A DNA stretch of 64,000 bases from the NCBI GenBank assembly GCA_036489775.1, contig DASXFC010000008.1:1-64000 (forward strand). The letters are read 5' to 3'. Positions 16,683-25,193 of this stretch are shown here, in pieces. The notes under the pieces are model-generated. The model worked only from the letters and a program-made list of their open reading frames with translations. It made no database searches and had not been told where the DNA came from. The number at the start of each line of letters is the position of its first letter. The stretch's first letter is position 1. This DNA is from Bog-473 sp036489775 (GTDB taxonomy: Bacteria; Actinomycetota; Acidimicrobiia; Acidimicrobiales; RAAP-2). The position numbers were made by a program, and so were the translations under genes.

Positions 16683-17867
16683 ATGCACACCCTTGATGCC
16701 CCCGTATTCGACGCCGACAATCACTATTACGAGGCGCTCGACGCCTTCACCCGGCACCTCGACCCGGCACTGGGGGACCGGGTCATCCAGTGGGTCGACG
16801 TCGGCCGGCGCCGCTACCACGTCATCGGCGGACACATCAACCACGCCGTAAGCAACCCCACCTTCGATCCGGTCTCACCCGCCGGTTCGTTGATGGACTA
16901 CTTCCGGGGCAATCCCAACGGCCGGCCCATGCACGAGTTGATGGGCACCCCTGAACCCATCCGGCCCGAGTACCGGGACCACGACGAGCGGCTGCGGGCG
17001 ATGGATGCGCAGGGCCTGGCCCAGGTCTGGCTCTTCCCCACGCTGGGCATGCTCTACGAGGAGGCCCTCAAGCACGACCCCGGAGCCGTCGTCCTCCTGT
17101 TCCGGGCCTTCAACCGCTGGCTGGCCGAGGACTGGGGGTTCGCCTATCAGGACCGCATCTTCGCCGCGCCCTACATCACGCTGGCCGACGTCGACGAAGC
17201 GGTGGCCGAGCTGGAGTGGGCCCTCGATCGCGATGCCCGCACCATCGTCATGCGCACGGCGGCGCCGACCACGGCCCTTGGCCCCTTCTCGCCCGCTCAT
17301 GAACGCTTCGATCCCTTTTGGGCCCGGGTCAACGAGGCGGGCATCACCGTGGTGGTGCACGCCGGGGACAGTGGCCAATCCTCGAACGGCTACGCGGCCG
17401 ACGGGTTCTCGGCTTCCTTCGGACAGAGCCGGGTCACCCCATCCATCAAGATGTGGGCCATCGAGCGGTCGGCTCACGACTTCCTGGCCACGCTCATCCT
17501 CGAACGCCTCTTCGATCGCTTCCCCAACGTGCGGGTGGCTTCAGTGGAGAACGGCTCAGATTTCCTCGGCCCGCTCTTCCACAAGCTGCGAAGTGCCGCC
17601 CGCAAGATGCCGGGCTACTTCCGCGAGGATCCGGTTGACACCTTCCGGCGCCATGTCTGGATCAACCCCTTCTGGGAAGACGACGTCGACGAGATCGTCG
17701 ATCTGGTGGGAGCCGAACGGGTCATATTCGGCTCGGACTGGCCCCACATCGAGGGCCTCCCCGAACCCACCGAGTGGGTGACCGAACTCCAAAAGCTCGA
17801 CGACAACGCGGTGCGGCTCATCATGGGGGGCAATGCGGCCGAACTGAACGAGCGGACGCCGGCATGA
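16683..17867 (+). CDS. Amidohydrolase-2 family metal-dependent hydrolase/decarboxylase
   Basis: A 394-residue TIM-barrel hydrolase. VFDADNHYYEALD is the N-terminal metal-binding strand with the first His replaced in the DADNHYYE arrangement common in actinobacterial members. ITVVVHAGDSG gives the barrel histidine, and VIFGSDWPHIEGLPEP gives the catalytic Asp near the C-terminus. Relatives include ACMSD/gamma-resorcylate-type decarboxylases and uncharacterised mycobacterial proteins. The gene overlaps zwf by four bases (ATGA). Confidence 0.86.
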   Translation: MHTLDAPVFDADNHYYEALDAFTRHLDPALGDRVIQWVDVGRRRYHVIGGHINHAVSNPTFDPVSPAGSLMDYFRGNPNGRPMHELMGTPEPIRPEYRDHDERLRAMDAQGLAQVWLFPTLGMLYEEALKHDPGAVVLLFRAFNRWLAEDWGFAYQDRIFAAPYITLADVDEAVAELEWALDRDARTIVMRTAAPTTALGPFSPAHERFDPFWARVNEAGITVVVHAGDSGQSSNGYAADGFSASFGQSRVTPSIKMWAIERSAHDFLATLILERLFDRFPNVRVASVENGSDFLGPLFHKLRSAARKMPGYFREDPVDTFRRHVWINPFWEDDVDEIVDLVGAERVIFGSDWPHIEGLPEPTEWVTELQKLDDNAVRLIMGGNAAELNERTPA

Positions 17868-19345
17868 CATCACCGATCGGAGAGGATCCGCCCGGGTCCG
17901 GTAACGAGACGTCGGCCCTGCCGCCTCACGTCATCGTGCTGTTCGGCGCCACCGGCGATCTGGCCGCCCGCAAGCTGCTGCCCGGCCTCTTGCACCTGGT
18001 CAACTTGGGCATGCTGACCGAGTACCGCATCATCGGCTGCTCGACCAGCGAGATCAGCGACGAGGACTTCCGCCAGATCGCCCGCCACGCCTGCGACCAG
18101 TACGCCACCGGCAAGATCTCCCTGCTCCAATGGGCCCAGTTCGAGAAGCGTCTCAGCTTCGTCCCGATCTCGGCTGGCGCCGAGGGCCTGGCCGCCGCGG
18201 TGGCCAAGGCAGAGGCGGAGATCGCCGGCGAGGACACCCGCCGACTCCACTACTTGAGCATTCCACCCTCGGCGGCCAGCGACGTCATCCACATGCTGGG
18301 CCAGGCCGACCTGGTCAAGCGGGCCCGGGTGATCATGGAGAAGCCGTTCGGCACCGACCTGGCCAGCGCCAAGGCCCTGAACGACACCGTGCATGCCATC
18401 TTCGACGAGGAGCAGGTCTTCCGCATCGACCACTTCCTGGGCAAGGAGGCGGCGCAGAACATCCTGGCCTTCCGCTTCGCCAACGGTCTCTTCGAGCCGA
18501 TCTGGAACCGCGACCACATCGACCACGTGCAGATCGACGTGCCCGAGACCCTCGGGGTCGACGATCGTGTCTCGTTCTACGAGGCCACCGGCACCTTCAA
18601 GGACATGGTGGTCACCCACCTCTTCCAGATCCTCGCCTTCATGGCCATGGAACCGCCGACGGCCCTGGCCTCCGAACCGATCAGCGAGGAGAAGAACAAG
18701 GTCTTCCGTTCCATGCGCCCACTCGACGTCACTCAGGTGGTACGAGGTCAGTACGTCGGTTACCGCGACCTGCCCGGTGTGGCGCCCGATTCGGATACCG
18801 AGACCTTCGTTGCTCTGCGCTGCGAGATCGACAACTGGCGCTGGGCCGGCGTCCCCTTCTTCCTGCGGACCGGCAAGGAGCTGGGCGGGGGCGAGCGCAT
18901 TATCTCGATCGCCTTCCGCGAGCCGCCCAAGAGCATGTTCCCGGAGAACTCGGGCGTGGGGACGCAGGGGCCAGACCATCTCACTTTCGACTTGGCCGAC
19001 TCCTCCAAGCTGTCGCTCTCCTTCTACGGCAAGCGACCTGGTCCAGGCATGAAGCTCGAGAAGCTGAGCCTCCAGTTCGCCCTGCACGACACCGGCCAGG
19101 ACGCCGACGTCCTGGAAGCCTACGAGCGCCTCATCTACGACGCCATGCTGGGCGACCACACCCTCTTCAACACGGCTGAGGGCATCGAGCGACTCTGGGA
19201 GCTTTCGACCCCCCTGCTGGACGACCCGCCGCCGGTGCAGCCCTACGAGAAGGGTACCTGGGGCCCGCCCACCATCAATGACCTCATCGCACCGCGTCGC
19301 TGGCGGCTGCCCTTCGAACGGCGCTGGCGCGGCTCAGTGAGCTAA
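17864..19345 (+). CDS. zwf: Glucose-6-phosphate 1-dehydrogenase
   Basis: A 493-residue G6PD that oxidises glucose 6-phosphate to 6-phosphogluconolactone with NADP. The N-terminal nucleotide motif is VLFGATGDLAARKLLPGL. The active site is RIDHFLGKEAAQN, with Phe where most have Tyr, and MEKPFGTDLASA is the following conserved loop. The ATG at 17864 overlaps the amidohydrolase stop. Usual partners (opcA, pgl, tal, gnd) are not beside it, so here it may serve NADPH supply to the neighbouring reductases. Confidence 0.95.
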   Translation: MTSPIGEDPPGSGNETSALPPHVIVLFGATGDLAARKLLPGLLHLVNLGMLTEYRIIGCSTSEISDEDFRQIARHACDQYATGKISLLQWAQFEKRLSFVPISAGAEGLAAAVAKAEAEIAGEDTRRLHYLSIPPSAASDVIHMLGQADLVKRARVIMEKPFGTDLASAKALNDTVHAIFDEEQVFRIDHFLGKEAAQNILAFRFANGLFEPIWNRDHIDHVQIDVPETLGVDDRVSFYEATGTFKDMVVTHLFQILAFMAMEPPTALASEPISEEKNKVFRSMRPLDVTQVVRGQYVGYRDLPGVAPDSDTETFVALRCEIDNWRWAGVPFFLRTGKELGGGERIISIAFREPPKSMFPENSGVGTQGPDHLTFDLADSSKLSLSFYGKRPGPGMKLEKLSLQFALHDTGQDADVLEAYERLIYDAMLGDHTLFNTAEGIERLWELSTPLLDDPPPVQPYEKGTWGPPTINDLIAPRRWRLPFERRWRGSVS

Positions 19346-19375
19346 GAGCCGGCGGCGGCACCCGTGGTCGGTCAG

Positions 19376-20155
19376 TTAGAGCTTGGAGGAAGCCATCGTT
19401 GATCCGGGCGGTGGCGCAGTCACTGAGATTGGTTCGCCCCAGTCCGAGAGCGTCGACGTGGCCGTGCCCTCTGAATCGGTCGACACCTCGGTGGTCGGAA
19501 GGGTCATTGCCCCTGTCGACACGTTGAACTTGTTCGTGACCTTCGGGGTCGACTTGGTGGCGGCAACCGTCCAATTGAGGACGTCGTAGGTCGTCCCGTC
19601 GACGACGTCGGTCGAGACGTTCGTACCTTTCGCCTTCGGAAGCAGTCCGGTTATTGAAGGCAACGTGACGTCCGCCTTGATGGCTCTGTATTTACTGGTC
19701 CCGGACTTCCACACTTCCCACTTGTGTCCCAGTTTCTTGGCGTCGGCCGAACTCAGGCCAAAGAGCGTGGTGAGACCTAGGGCGTTCCCTTCGACATAGG
19801 CGTCGGTCGTGGTCACTTCGACGGAAAGAACCGCTTTGTTCGAGCTGACCAATTCCTTGCCACTGTTCGTCCCGACATCGGCCAGGATTGTCTCTGTCCT
19901 CGAGGCGGAACTCGAGTGCGCCACAAAGTCAACGTGAGCACTCCCTGCCTTGGTAATCGCCGCATCAGTCGCTTTGATGAGCGAACTGGCCGAGACGACG
20001 TTCGCCGCTCCCGCCGTGGCTGAAAAAACGAAGAGCGCGGTGGCTAGCAAACCGAGGACAAGAGCACCGACCCGGAGACGCCCATTTCGGCGCTCCAGAA
20101 TGGTGCGCACGTCAGTTAACGCGTCAACACGGCTGGTACTTCTGACATTTCGCAT
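19376..20155 (-). CDS. Exported or membrane-anchored protein of unknown function
   Basis: A 259-residue protein with a 28-residue basic N-terminus, one hydrophobic helix (VGALVLGLLATALFVFSATAGAA) and a Ser/Thr/Lys-rich extracytoplasmic part. The order of elements (AHVDFVAHSS, TTTDAYVEGNALGLTTLFG, YRAIKADVTLPSITGLLP, YDVLNWTVAATKSTPKVTNKFNV) hints at a LppX/LprG- or LolA-like beta half-barrel, but there is no lipobox Cys, so this is only a guess. It lies last in the kdp-direction gene run. Its DNA is less GC-rich than the zwf side. Confidence 0.65.
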   Translation of the reverse strand: MRNVRSTSRVDALTDVRTILERRNGRLRVGALVLGLLATALFVFSATAGAANVVSASSLIKATDAAITKAGSAHVDFVAHSSSASRTETILADVGTNSGKELVSSNKAVLSVEVTTTDAYVEGNALGLTTLFGLSSADAKKLGHKWEVWKSGTSKYRAIKADVTLPSITGLLPKAKGTNVSTDVVDGTTYDVLNWTVAATKSTPKVTNKFNVSTGAMTLPTTEVSTDSEGTATSTLSDWGEPISVTAPPPGSTMASSKL

Positions 20156-20167
20156 CGGGGTCAGAGA

Positions 20168-20392
20168 CTAGTTCCATCTGTTCGCATTCATCCGCCTGCG
20201 GGGTCCGACCAGGTACACGACGGCGATGAACGCCCCCACGATTCCGAACACGAGCCATCCCAAAATTGTGCTGATCGCCCAGATCGCCTTTGTCCGTGGT
20301 GGCATGGCGTCACGGGGCCTCCTCGCCAGGTCATAGACGGCCCACATCACGAGCACCAGGGATGCGCCATAGACAACAAGAGTCGGCGTCAT
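20168..20392 (-). CDS. Small PLDc_N-like membrane protein
   Basis: A 74-residue protein with two transmembrane helices separated by YDLARRPRDAMPPRTKAIW and ending in a basic tail (GPRRRMNANRW). The helix-basic loop-W-helix pattern fits the PLDc_N (phospholipase D nuclease N-terminal) small-protein family. The gene lies 29 bases after kdpC and 12 bases before the exported protein, so all may be read from the kdp promoter. Function unknown. Confidence 0.7.
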   Translation of the reverse strand: MTPTLVVYGASLVLVMWAVYDLARRPRDAMPPRTKAIWAISTILGWLVFGIVGAFIAVVYLVGPRRRMNANRWN

Positions 20393-20421
20393 CGGCTATT
20401 CACCATCGCGGATTCCGCTTC

Positions 20422-21048
20422 TCACTTCTCCAGCTTGACCAGCGCCTCGTTCAGCTGGAGGACGTCGATGTACGAGGTCCCCAGGAAACCCAGCTCGGTA
20501 CCCATGGTCTCCCGGTGGATCAACTGCGTGAGGTCAGAGCGTGACAACCCGGTGGCTGTGGAGACCATGGGGATCTGGACCAAGGCATCTTCGGCACTGA
20601 TGTCGGGGTCGTATCCACTTGCCGATGTCGTGACGAGGTCCGGGGTCGGGTCGACATCGCGCTTGTGCCAGTAGGCCACGAGTTCCTTCGTATACGTCAC
20701 CAGTTCTTGCGAGCGGGGCCCCAGGTTGGTGGCACCCGACTCCCCCGGCTGCCCGTTGGCGACGAGTGGGTCATCCCCGGGGTGCTCAGCCGGGCTCAAC
20801 TTCGCACTGGCATAGGGACCGAGGTCATCGGGACGGCCTTGGAACACGCAGCTACCCAGCGCATGTCCGGGGCACTTCGTGTCGGACCAATTCTGGCCGA
20901 TGAGGGTCGACCCGTTGGCAGTAATCGACCCATCCGCCTGGTGTTTGAAGAACAGCTGCGAGATGCCGGTTCCGGCAAACGCAAAGGCGAAGGTCAGAGC
21001 CAGAATGACGACGCAAAGAATGACCGATCGGCGCAAGTGGGCGAGCAT
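20422..21048 (-). CDS. kdpC: Potassium-transporting ATPase subunit C
   Basis: A 208-residue KdpC with one N-terminal transmembrane helix (LRRSVILCVVILALTFAFAF) and the periplasmic-type domain. Family motifs are NGSTLIGQNW, FQGRPD, SGATNLGP, TTSASGYDPDISAEDA and a C-terminal LNEALVKL. It stabilises ATP binding by KdpB in the KdpFABC complex. It starts 13 bases after kdpB, with GGAG ahead of the ATG. Confidence 0.95.
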   Translation of the reverse strand: MLAHLRRSVILCVVILALTFAFAFAGTGISQLFFKHQADGSITANGSTLIGQNWSDTKCPGHALGSCVFQGRPDDLGPYASAKLSPAEHPGDDPLVANGQPGESGATNLGPRSQELVTYTKELVAYWHKRDVDPTPDLVTTSASGYDPDISAEDALVQIPMVSTATGLSRSDLTQLIHRETMGTELGFLGTSYIDVLQLNEALVKLEK

Positions 21049-21061
21049 TAGTAGGTCTCCA

Positions 21062-23131
21062 TCAGTAGGCGTGCAGCGCGACCAAGATGAGGTCGATCAG
21101 TTTTATGAAGATGAAAGGGACGATGACCCCGCCCACCCCGTAGATCCAGACGTTGCGACGCAGGATGGCCGCCGAACCGGCCGCCCGGAATTTCACTCCA
21201 CGTAGGGCCAGTGGGATAAGGGCGATGATCACGAGCGCGTTGAATATGACAGCCGAGAGCACGGCGCTCTGCGGGCTGTGCAAGTGGAGGATGTTGAGGG
21301 CCTTGATTTGCGGGAAGACCACCACGAAAAGAGCAGGGATGATGGCGAAGTACTTGGCCACGTCGTTGGCGATGGAGAAAGTGGTCAGCGACCCTCTGGT
21401 GATCAGGAGCTGCTTGCCGATCTCGACTACGTCGATGAGTTTGGTGGGGTTGGAGTCGAGGTCGACCATGTTGCCGGCTTCCTTGGCCGCCGTGGTCCCC
21501 GTGTTCATAGCCACGCCGACGTCAGCCTGGGCCAGGGCGGGGGCATCGTTGGTGCCGTCCCCCGTCATAGCGACCAGCTTTCCGCCCTCCTGCTCGGCTT
21601 TGATCAAAGCCAGCTTGGCTTCGGGCGTTGCCTCAGCGAGGAAGTCGTCAACGCCGGCTTCCTCAGCAATAGCCGCCGCGGTGAGGGGGTTGTCGCCAGT
21701 GATCATGACGGTACGAATGCCCATTGAGCGCATTTCGGCGAACTTCTCTTTGATGCCCTGCTTGACTACGTCTTTCAACTCGATGACACCGAGGATGTCC
21801 CCCCCATCAGCCACCACCAGCGGAGTGGATCCGGCCCGGGACACACGCTCGACAATGTCGTCGAGACCTGGAGGCACGGTGCCACCCTGTTCGCTGGCCC
21901 ACTGCTTCACCGACTCGGCCGCGCCCTTGCGGATCTGGCGACCGCCGAGATCCAGGCCGGACATCCGCGTCGTGGCCGTGAAGGGCACGAAGACGTGGTC
22001 ACCCTCGAGCTCGCGCTCGCGGATGTTGAAACGTTCCTTGGCCAGCACCACGATGGAGCGACCCTCCGGCGTCTCATCAGCCAACGAGGCCAGCTGTGCC
22101 ACATCGGCCACATCGCGCTCATCATGCCCGCCCACCGGATAGAAATCCGACGCCATGCGGTTGCCCAGGGTGATCGTGCCGGTCTTGTCCAGCAGGAGGG
22201 TCTGCACGTCACCGGCCGCCTCGACGGCGCGGCCGCTCATGGCCAGCACGTTGCGCTGAACCAGGCGGTCCATGCCAGCGATACCGATAGCGGACAGCAA
22301 GGCGCCGATAGTGGTCGGGATGAGACAGACCAACAGCGAGACCAGGATCACCACCGAGACACTGGACCCCAAGAAGATGCCGAATGCTTCGAGGGACACC
22401 ACGACCGGAATGAAGATGATGGTGAGAACGGCCAAGAGGATCGTCAGGGCAATCTCATTCGGCGTCTTCTGCCGGTTGGCCCCCTCCACTAGGGAGATCA
22501 TCCGGTCCAGAAAGGTCTGACCGCGCTCGGCCGTGATGCGGACGACGATGCGGTCCGACAGGACCTTGGTCCCGCCGGTGACGGCCGAGCGGTCGCCACC
22601 AGACTCCCGGATCACCGGGGCGGACTCACCGGTGATGGCCGACTCGTCGACCGACGCAATGCCCTCGACAATCTCACCGTCGGAGGGAATCAGGTCGCCC
22701 GCCTCGCAAACCACCATGTCGCCCTTGGCCAACTCGGCCGCCGGCACCAGCTCCTCAGTGTTGTCGGCGCGCAGGCGCCGGGCTTCGGTTTCCGAACGCA
22801 TCTTCCGGAGGGTGTCAGCCTGCGCCTTGCCCCGCCCTTCGGCCATGGCCTCGGCGAAGTTGGCGAAGATGACGGTCAAGAAGAGCCAGATGGTGATGGA
22901 CCAAGTGAACGTGCCCGGGTGGGCAATGGCTTCAACAAAGGTGATGATGGAACCCACCAGCACCACGAACATGACCGGGTTGCGAATCTGGGTAGCCGGG
23001 TTCAGCTTCTTGATGGAATCGATCAGCGCCTGGCGGAGAATCGGGCCGTCAAAGAGGCCTCGGGCCTCAGCCACTCCGTGAGCCCCCGATGTCGGGGTCG
23101 GCTGTGTTGGTTCGGTGGCAGTGATCGTCAT
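21062..23131 (-). CDS. kdpB: Potassium-transporting P-type ATPase subunit B
   Basis: A 689-residue P-type ATPase that powers K+ uptake. The phosphorylated Asp is D315 in LLDKTGTITLGNR. The actuator loop is AITGESAPV, whose Ser (about 170) is the counterpart of the E. coli serine that is phosphorylated to inhibit the pump. The nucleotide and phosphatase motifs are KGAAES, MITGDNPLTAAAIA and MTGDGTNDAPALAQADVGVAMN. The start overlaps the kdpA stop by one base (TAATG), so the subunits are translated in series. Confidence 0.97.
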   Translation of the reverse strand: MTITATEPTQPTPTSGAHGVAEARGLFDGPILRQALIDSIKKLNPATQIRNPVMFVVLVGSIITFVEAIAHPGTFTWSITIWLFLTVIFANFAEAMAEGRGKAQADTLRKMRSETEARRLRADNTEELVPAAELAKGDMVVCEAGDLIPSDGEIVEGIASVDESAITGESAPVIRESGGDRSAVTGGTKVLSDRIVVRITAERGQTFLDRMISLVEGANRQKTPNEIALTILLAVLTIIFIPVVVSLEAFGIFLGSSVSVVILVSLLVCLIPTTIGALLSAIGIAGMDRLVQRNVLAMSGRAVEAAGDVQTLLLDKTGTITLGNRMASDFYPVGGHDERDVADVAQLASLADETPEGRSIVVLAKERFNIRERELEGDHVFVPFTATTRMSGLDLGGRQIRKGAAESVKQWASEQGGTVPPGLDDIVERVSRAGSTPLVVADGGDILGVIELKDVVKQGIKEKFAEMRSMGIRTVMITGDNPLTAAAIAEEAGVDDFLAEATPEAKLALIKAEQEGGKLVAMTGDGTNDAPALAQADVGVAMNTGTTAAKEAGNMVDLDSNPTKLIDVVEIGKQLLITRGSLTTFSIANDVAKYFAIIPALFVVVFPQIKALNILHLHSPQSAVLSAVIFNALVIIALIPLALRGVKFRAAGSAAILRRNVWIYGVGGVIVPFIFIKLIDLILVALHAY

Positions 23132-24819
23132 TAGAAGAACTTTCCGTGGCTGAGTTGCTCGACAATCGGCCCGAGCGAGACGGCGGGGAAGAAGGTGAGA
23201 CCACCGATGATGATGATGACTCCGATGGTGAGCCCTACGAACATGGTGTTGTCGGTACGGAAGGTGCCGAGCGACTCAGGCACCACTGGCTTGGCCGCCA
23301 GAACCCCTCCCAGGGCGAGTGCCGGGATCATGATCCCGTAGCGACCGAGCATCATGTCGATCCAGCCAATGACGTTATAGAAAGGCGTATTGCCCGTCAG
23401 GCCACCGAAGGCGGAGCCGTTGTTGTTCCCCTGCGAGGTGAGGCCGTAGAGGATCTCCGTAAAGCCGTGAGGCCCGGCGTTCTCCGGGCCTATTCGCCCG
23501 GAGTGGATCGACACCGCGATTGCCGTGAAAACCAGCACGATGAGCGGCATGACCAGGGCCCCGAGACCCGCGAGTTTGATCTCCTTGGCCTGGATCTTTT
23601 TGCCTAAGTACTCGGGTGTTCGTCCGATCATCAGGCCACCGATGAAGACGGCGATGAGGGCATAGATGAGGATGGTGTACAGACCGCTGCCGGTTCCACC
23701 CGGCGTCACCTCCCCGAGCATCATCCCGCTGAGAAGGCCCAAGCCACCGATCGGGGTAAATGAGTCATAGGAAGCATCGGCGGATCCGGTGGAAGTGTTC
23801 GTCGAGGACACACCGAACAACGCTGTCGTGGTGTCGCCGAAGCGCACCTCCTTGCCTTCGGTGTTCCCGACATTGGCGTGCACGCCGGCCGTAGCGATTG
23901 CCGGGTTCTGTTGGTGCTCAGCGATGGCGGTGAACGACACCCACGAAGCGAAGATAATGACCATGGCGGCCAGGAGGGCAGCGCCGTGCCGGATACTGCC
24001 GACCATTTTTCCGAAGGTGTACGTCAAGGCGAAGGGAATGGCGAGCAGGAGATAGATGGACAGCCAGTTGGTGAGGCCGGTGGGATTCTCGTAGGGGGTG
24101 GCCGAGTTGGCGTTAAGGAAGCCACCTCCGTTGTTGCCCAGCTGCTTGATCGCCTCCATGAAGCCGATGGGACCCCGAGCGATTGTCTGGGTCACGCCGT
24201 TCAGGTAATCGTGGATGTTGACGGTCCCGGACAAGGTCTGGACCGCACCCTGTCCCACGAAGATGATGCCGAAAACAAAGGCGATCGGAATGAAGATGTA
24301 GAGAACGGCCCGAGTCATGTCGACCCAGAAGTTCCCGATGGTCGGTGAGTTGCGCCGGGAGAATCCCCGCACCATGGCGATGGCCACGGCGATGCCGATG
24401 GCCGGGCTCACGAACTGCTCGAAGGTCAGCGCACCAATCTGGGAGAAGTACGACATCGTCGTCTCCCCCCCGTAGTTCTGCCAGTTCGTGTTGGTGACGA
24501 AAGAGCCGGCGGTGTTGAAGCTGAGAGCCGGGGAGACGGCACCGAGATGCTGCGGGTTGAGGGGCAGCGACCCCTGAATGCGGATGATCAGGTAAGTGAT
24601 CGCCATAGCGATCGTCGTAAAGATGATCATGGAGGCGGCGTAGCGCTTCCAGTTCTGCTCCTTCTCGGGGCCGGTGCCCAGCATCTTGTAGACGGGACGC
24701 TCGGCCCACGCCAAGAAGTGCACCCGGCCGTCGAAGATGGCGGCCATGTACGACCCGAGGTAGCGCCAGGTCAGTCCGAGCGCGATAACCAGGATGATGA
24801 TCGTCCAGGTAATGCCCAC
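23131..24819 (-). CDS. kdpA: Potassium-transporting ATPase subunit A
   Basis: The 562-residue channel-like subunit of KdpFABC, which selects K+. Filter-loop segments are visible: TNTNWQNYGGETTMSYFSQI, GNNGGGFLNANSATPYENP and NNNGSAFGGLTGN. About ten transmembrane helices fit the fold. The start is a GTG at 24819, one base after the kdpF stop. The gene is somewhat less GC-rich than surrounding catabolic genes. Confidence 0.96.
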   Translation of the reverse strand: MGITWTIIILVIALGLTWRYLGSYMAAIFDGRVHFLAWAERPVYKMLGTGPEKEQNWKRYAASMIIFTTIAMAITYLIIRIQGSLPLNPQHLGAVSPALSFNTAGSFVTNTNWQNYGGETTMSYFSQIGALTFEQFVSPAIGIAVAIAMVRGFSRRNSPTIGNFWVDMTRAVLYIFIPIAFVFGIIFVGQGAVQTLSGTVNIHDYLNGVTQTIARGPIGFMEAIKQLGNNGGGFLNANSATPYENPTGLTNWLSIYLLLAIPFALTYTFGKMVGSIRHGAALLAAMVIIFASWVSFTAIAEHQQNPAIATAGVHANVGNTEGKEVRFGDTTTALFGVSSTNTSTGSADASYDSFTPIGGLGLLSGMMLGEVTPGGTGSGLYTILIYALIAVFIGGLMIGRTPEYLGKKIQAKEIKLAGLGALVMPLIVLVFTAIAVSIHSGRIGPENAGPHGFTEILYGLTSQGNNNGSAFGGLTGNTPFYNVIGWIDMMLGRYGIMIPALALGGVLAAKPVVPESLGTFRTDNTMFVGLTIGVIIIIGGLTFFPAVSLGPIVEQLSHGKFF

Positions 24820-24820
24820 G

Positions 24821-24910
24821 TCAGAACTTCTCGGGCTTGAACATGGCGACGCCCAGGTAGAGGAACATCACGATTGATATGCCGAGGAGGAGGCCCTGGA
24901 CCCAGGTCAT
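24821..24910 (-). CDS. kdpF: KdpF small subunit (29 residues)
   Basis: The reading frame gives MTWVQGLLLGISIVMFLYLG followed by VAMFKPEKF: a single transmembrane helix and the C-terminal KPEKF-type tail that is the KdpF hallmark. KdpF is a small lipid-like stabiliser of the KdpABC complex. Its ATG overlaps the stop of the small gene upstream, and its stop is one base from the kdpA start. Confidence 0.9.
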   Translation of the reverse strand: MTWVQGLLLGISIVMFLYLGVAMFKPEKF

Positions 24911-24990
24911 ACCCGGTCCAAAGCCCAGATGAGCCCGAGCATCAGCAATGCGAATGCCACGAACCCGACTACCGCGAGAAAGTCACCCAT
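24907..24990 (-). CDS. 27-residue single-helix protein at the head of the kdp operon
   Basis: The frame reads MGDFLAVVGFVAFALLMLGL then IWALDRV: one hydrophobic helix ending in an acidic/basic LDR tail. The stop overlaps the kdpF start as ATGA, which argues for real translation. Comparable tiny helices ending in a C/L-D-R-L motif precede kdpF in other bacteria, as far as I recall, but they are rarely annotated. No strong ribosome site is seen. It may be a leader peptide or an extra Kdp micro-subunit. Confidence 0.65.
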   Translation of the reverse strand: MGDFLAVVGFVAFALLMLGLIWALDRV

Positions 24991-25193
24991 GGACAAACCA
25001 TCGCCGAGGCCCCATCAACACGAAGTGAACAACGGCTCGCTGGCATTAATTCGATATCAACGGGCCGGCGCCACGTCTTCTGGCCCGACGCGGAGAACGG
25101 CGTTGCCGCTTTTATACGGATCGAAGCGTTATCTGCTGACCCTGAGGAGTGGACGGGCCAAGCCCGTCATGACCTCCGACGATTACCGACCAA
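24991..25193 (-). promoter_or_regulatory. Upstream region of the kdp operon
   Basis: These 203 bases lie between the kdp operon head and the end of the medium-chain reductase gene. They should contain the kdp promoter and the KdpE-binding site. AT-rich patches occur at 25045-25062 (around ATTAATTCGATATC) and 25103-25130 (around CTTTTATACGG). I cannot pick a single confident -35/-10 pair or KdpE box. Confidence 0.4.
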
